From NCBI GenBank assembly GCA_027031185.1, contig JALVEF010000462.1:1-7479 (forward strand): a DNA stretch of 7,479 nucleotides, in the 5' to 3' direction. Within the stretch, counting starts at the first letter, position 1; every line of letters begins with the position of its first letter. The notes beneath the pieces were generated by a model. That model did not search any database. It had not been told where the DNA came from and saw only the letters and a list, made by a program, of their open reading frames with translations. Source of the stretch: Saprospiraceae bacterium. GTDB lineage: Bacteria; Bacteroidota; Bacteroidia; Chitinophagales; Saprospiraceae. A program made the position numbers and the translations under genes. Shown one piece after another: positions 5,940-7,479 of this stretch.

Positions 5940-6830
5940 ATGAGAAGTCTTTGGACTATCCTTTGCCTGTCCCTGCTATCAGCATTCCTGCCGGCCCAGG
6001 TACCGGCAACCACACCACAAGACACCACACCACTGGCCAAAGCCCTGCTCTGGCGCATCTCCGGCAACGGGCTCACCGCACCTTCGTATTTGTTCGGCAC
6101 CATCCACCTGATTGACCGCGACAAATTTAGACTGGACAGTCTGACACGAAAAAGTCTGCACGATGCCCGGCAAGTCGTTTTTGAGTTTAACCTCGACAAA
6201 GAGATGAATCCCCTGGCCCTGTTTGGCCTGGTGCCCAAAATGATGATGAAGGACAAGACACTTAAAGACCTGCTCTCCGACGAAGACTACGAACTGGTCC
6301 GCCGGCGGGCGAAAAACGCCGGGCTCCCTTTCTTTCTCATCAAAAAGCTCAAACCCATGTTTACCGGGATGATGCTGGAAGCTCCCGCGGGAAGCACCGA
6401 TACCCCGGACAAAGTATCTTATGAAATGGAGCTACTGGACATGGCCAAACAGGCCGGCAAGCTCATCGGCGGTCTGGAGACCATGGCTTATCAGATGAGC
6501 GTATTCGACAGCATCCCCCTGGACGTGCAGGCCGGCATTCTCGTCAAGGAGTTGAGAGACTCCACCGGCGCCGCCGGTGAGACGGATTTGGAGCAGATCT
6601 ATATCAGTCAAGACATTGAGAAGATGGCCCGGGCCGCCAATAGCATTGGTAACGAAACGGTGCGCCGCTATCTACTGGTCAACCGCAATCACAACTGGAT
6701 TCCCGTCATCGAAGAAAAGATGCAACAAGGCACCACGTTCTTTGCTGTAGGTGCCGGCCACCTTGGAGGACCGGACGGCATCATCCGTCTCCTGCGCCGG
6801 CGCGGCTACCGCGTAGAGCCGGTAAAATAA
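5940..6830 (+). CDS. Secreted TraB/GumN (TIKI-like) family protein
   Basis: A 296-residue protein. Residues 1-20 look like a signal peptide (MRSLW, hydrophobic core, FLPAQ). The mature part starts with the family hallmark LLWRISGNG..APSYLFGTIHL, with the first GxxH motif GTIH at 53-56. Next come EFN (82-84), GLET (178-181), NRNHNW (248-253) and the second GxxH motif GAGH at 271-274 in VGAGHLGGPDGI, then a closing LLRRRGYRVEPV. Length is normal for the family. Relatives of this superfamily include animal TIKI metal-dependent proteases that cleave Wnt, and the paired histidine and acidic motifs are kept here, so a metal-dependent hydrolase is possible; for bacterial GumN-type proteins the substrate is largely unknown. 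It starts 11 bases after the LamG gene stop and 6 bases separate it from the next gene, so an operon is likely. Confidence 0.92.
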   Translation: MRSLWTILCLSLLSAFLPAQVPATTPQDTTPLAKALLWRISGNGLTAPSYLFGTIHLIDRDKFRLDSLTRKSLHDARQVVFEFNLDKEMNPLALFGLVPKMMMKDKTLKDLLSDEDYELVRRRAKNAGLPFFLIKKLKPMFTGMMLEAPAGSTDTPDKVSYEMELLDMAKQAGKLIGGLETMAYQMSVFDSIPLDVQAGILVKELRDSTGAAGETDLEQIYISQDIEKMARAANSIGNETVRRYLLVNRNHNWIPVIEEKMQQGTTFFAVGAGHLGGPDGIIRLLRRRGYRVEPVK

Positions 6831-6836
6831 CTGCCT

Positions 6837-7364
6837 ATGGCACTTATCAAATCCGTACAAGGCAAACATCCCTGCTTCGGCAAAAACGTCTATCTGGCCG
6901 AAAACGCCACCGTCATCGGCGACGTGGTCATGGGAGACGACTGCAGTGTCTGGTTTCAGGCCGTGGTGCGCGGCGATGTGCACCACATCCGCATGGGCCA
7001 CAAAGTCAACGTCCAAGACGGCGCCATCATCCACTGCACCTATAAGACGGCACCCACTACCATCGGAAACAATGTATCCATCGGCCACCGCGCCATCGTG
7101 CACGGCTGCACCATCGGCAACAATGTGCTCATCGGTATGGGCGCCATCGTCATGGATCACGCCATCGTCCCCGACAACGTGCTCATCGCCGCCGGTGCCG
7201 TCGTCCTGGAAAAAAGCATCCTGCAAAGCGGCTACATTTATGCCGGTGTGCCAGCCCGCAAAGTCAAAAAACTACCCGAGGACATTTTTCAAAACACCGT
7301 CAAGCGCATCGCCGACAATTATATTTTCTACGCCGATTGGTTTAGGGAACGTGAAAACCTATAA
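6837..7364 (+). CDS. Gamma-carbonic-anhydrase family protein (left-handed beta-helix)
   Basis: A 175-residue cytoplasmic protein with no signal peptide. The hexapeptide repeats of a left-handed beta helix run from about residue 15 to 125 (VYLAENATVIGDVVMGDDCSV onward), followed by a C-terminal helix. The zinc-ligand histidines appear to be H66 (IIHCTY), H84 and H89 (GHRAIVHGC). R45 and D47 (VRGD) and Q60-D61 match the structural and catalytic network of the Cam enzyme. As in YrdA/CamH-type proteins, the acidic loop carrying a catalytic glutamate in Methanosarcina Cam is absent, and V48 stands where Cam has Glu62. Carbonic anhydrase activity is therefore possible but unproven; family members can also be inactive or act as acyltransferase-like proteins. 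Last gene of the three-gene unit; its stop codon lies inside the terminator stem. Confidence 0.93.
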   Translation: MALIKSVQGKHPCFGKNVYLAENATVIGDVVMGDDCSVWFQAVVRGDVHHIRMGHKVNVQDGAIIHCTYKTAPTTIGNNVSIGHRAIVHGCTIGNNVLIGMGAIVMDHAIVPDNVLIAAGAVVLEKSILQSGYIYAGVPARKVKKLPEDIFQNTVKRIADNYIFYADWFRERENL

Positions 7365-7387
7365 TTCATAAACCTTATAGGTTTTTT
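7354..7387 (+). terminator. Intrinsic terminator of the three-gene unit
   Basis: AAAACCTATAA (7354-7364) and TTATAGGTTTT (7375-7385) are perfect 11-bp reverse complements with a 10-base loop, and the T-run extends over 7382-7387. The left arm contains the end of the carbonic-anhydrase-like gene, including its TAA stop (7362-7364). The A-run/T-run symmetry would also let it act on the opposite strand. Confidence 0.8.
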
Positions 7388-7428
7388 CGCTTTCAACTCA
7401 AAACGGCTTTGTTGCACAAAAAAATGGT

Positions 7429-7479
7429 GTAGCTGTTTAGGTGCTCCTGTTTTTAGGGATAAAATAGGCATTTTCGTGG
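7429..7479 (+). mobile_element. Left end of another miniature element copy, cut by the window edge
   Basis: Bases 7429-7474 match 4578-4623 at 45 of 46 positions (GTAG instead of GTAA at the tip), including the trailing CATTTT; the sequences then diverge. The bases just outside are AAAATGGT (7421-7428). The right-hand inverted end and matching flank would lie beyond the window. It sits 41 bases after the terminator T-run. Confidence 0.75.

Noticed and set aside
4578..7474. Composite transposon carrying the three genes
   Set aside because: Only direct copies of left arms are visible and no transposase is present; without the right end beyond the window this stays a hypothesis, so it is not annotated as a feature.

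Overview
The window most likely comes from a member of the Bacteroidota. Three things point there: a secreted protein with a C-terminal type IX secretion (T9SS) type B, gliding-associated sorting domain; a promoter of the Bacteroidota type (TTTG, 20-bp spacer, TATCTTTG); and start codons without clear Shine-Dalgarno sequences. The coding DNA is GC-rich for that phylum, which would fit a Saprospiria-like lineage, but this is inference. All genes lie on the + strand.

Layout. Positions 1-3657 hold the C-terminal 1218 residues of a large bacterial alpha-2-macroglobulin (protease trap) with an intact CVEQ thioester; its N-terminus lies outside the window. A 77-bp gap carries a perfect 13-bp inverted repeat with a promoter built into its loop and right flank. 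This promoter would drive a short two-gene unit: a 59-residue single-pass membrane protein (3735-3914, too small for many gene finders) and a YbaB/EbfC nucleoid-associated protein (3916-4230), which ends in a terminator. Positions 4231-4698 contain no credible gene. They hold a cluster of miniature transposable elements (MITE-like) and a GC-rich block of unknown nature. Next comes a tight three-gene unit, probably an operon: a LamG-domain T9SS cargo protein (4699-5928), a secreted TraB/GumN (TIKI-like) protein (5940-6830) and a gamma-carbonic-anhydrase-family hexapeptide protein (6837-7364). It ends in a strong hairpin and T-run terminator. The window closes with the left end of another copy of the miniature element (7429 onward).

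The most noteworthy content is the miniature-element family. Its ends read GTAACTGTTTAGGTGCTCCT or a variant, in inverted pairs. One 54-bp element (4278-4331) is flanked by a perfect 8-bp direct repeat, AAAGAAAG. A second (4538-4655) is flanked by AAAACCG on both sides and sits inside a third (about 4497-4681), which is itself flanked by AAGCAAA. Matching flanks on three separate pairs show that these are transposition products, one nested in another, rather than random palindromes. Ends starting GTAA plus an 8-bp target duplication suggest mobilisation by an IS66-type transposase. That assignment is from memory of the family, and no transposase is present here. The cluster lies immediately upstream of the T9SS cargo gene, and the three-gene unit is bracketed by near-identical 46-bp copies in direct orientation.
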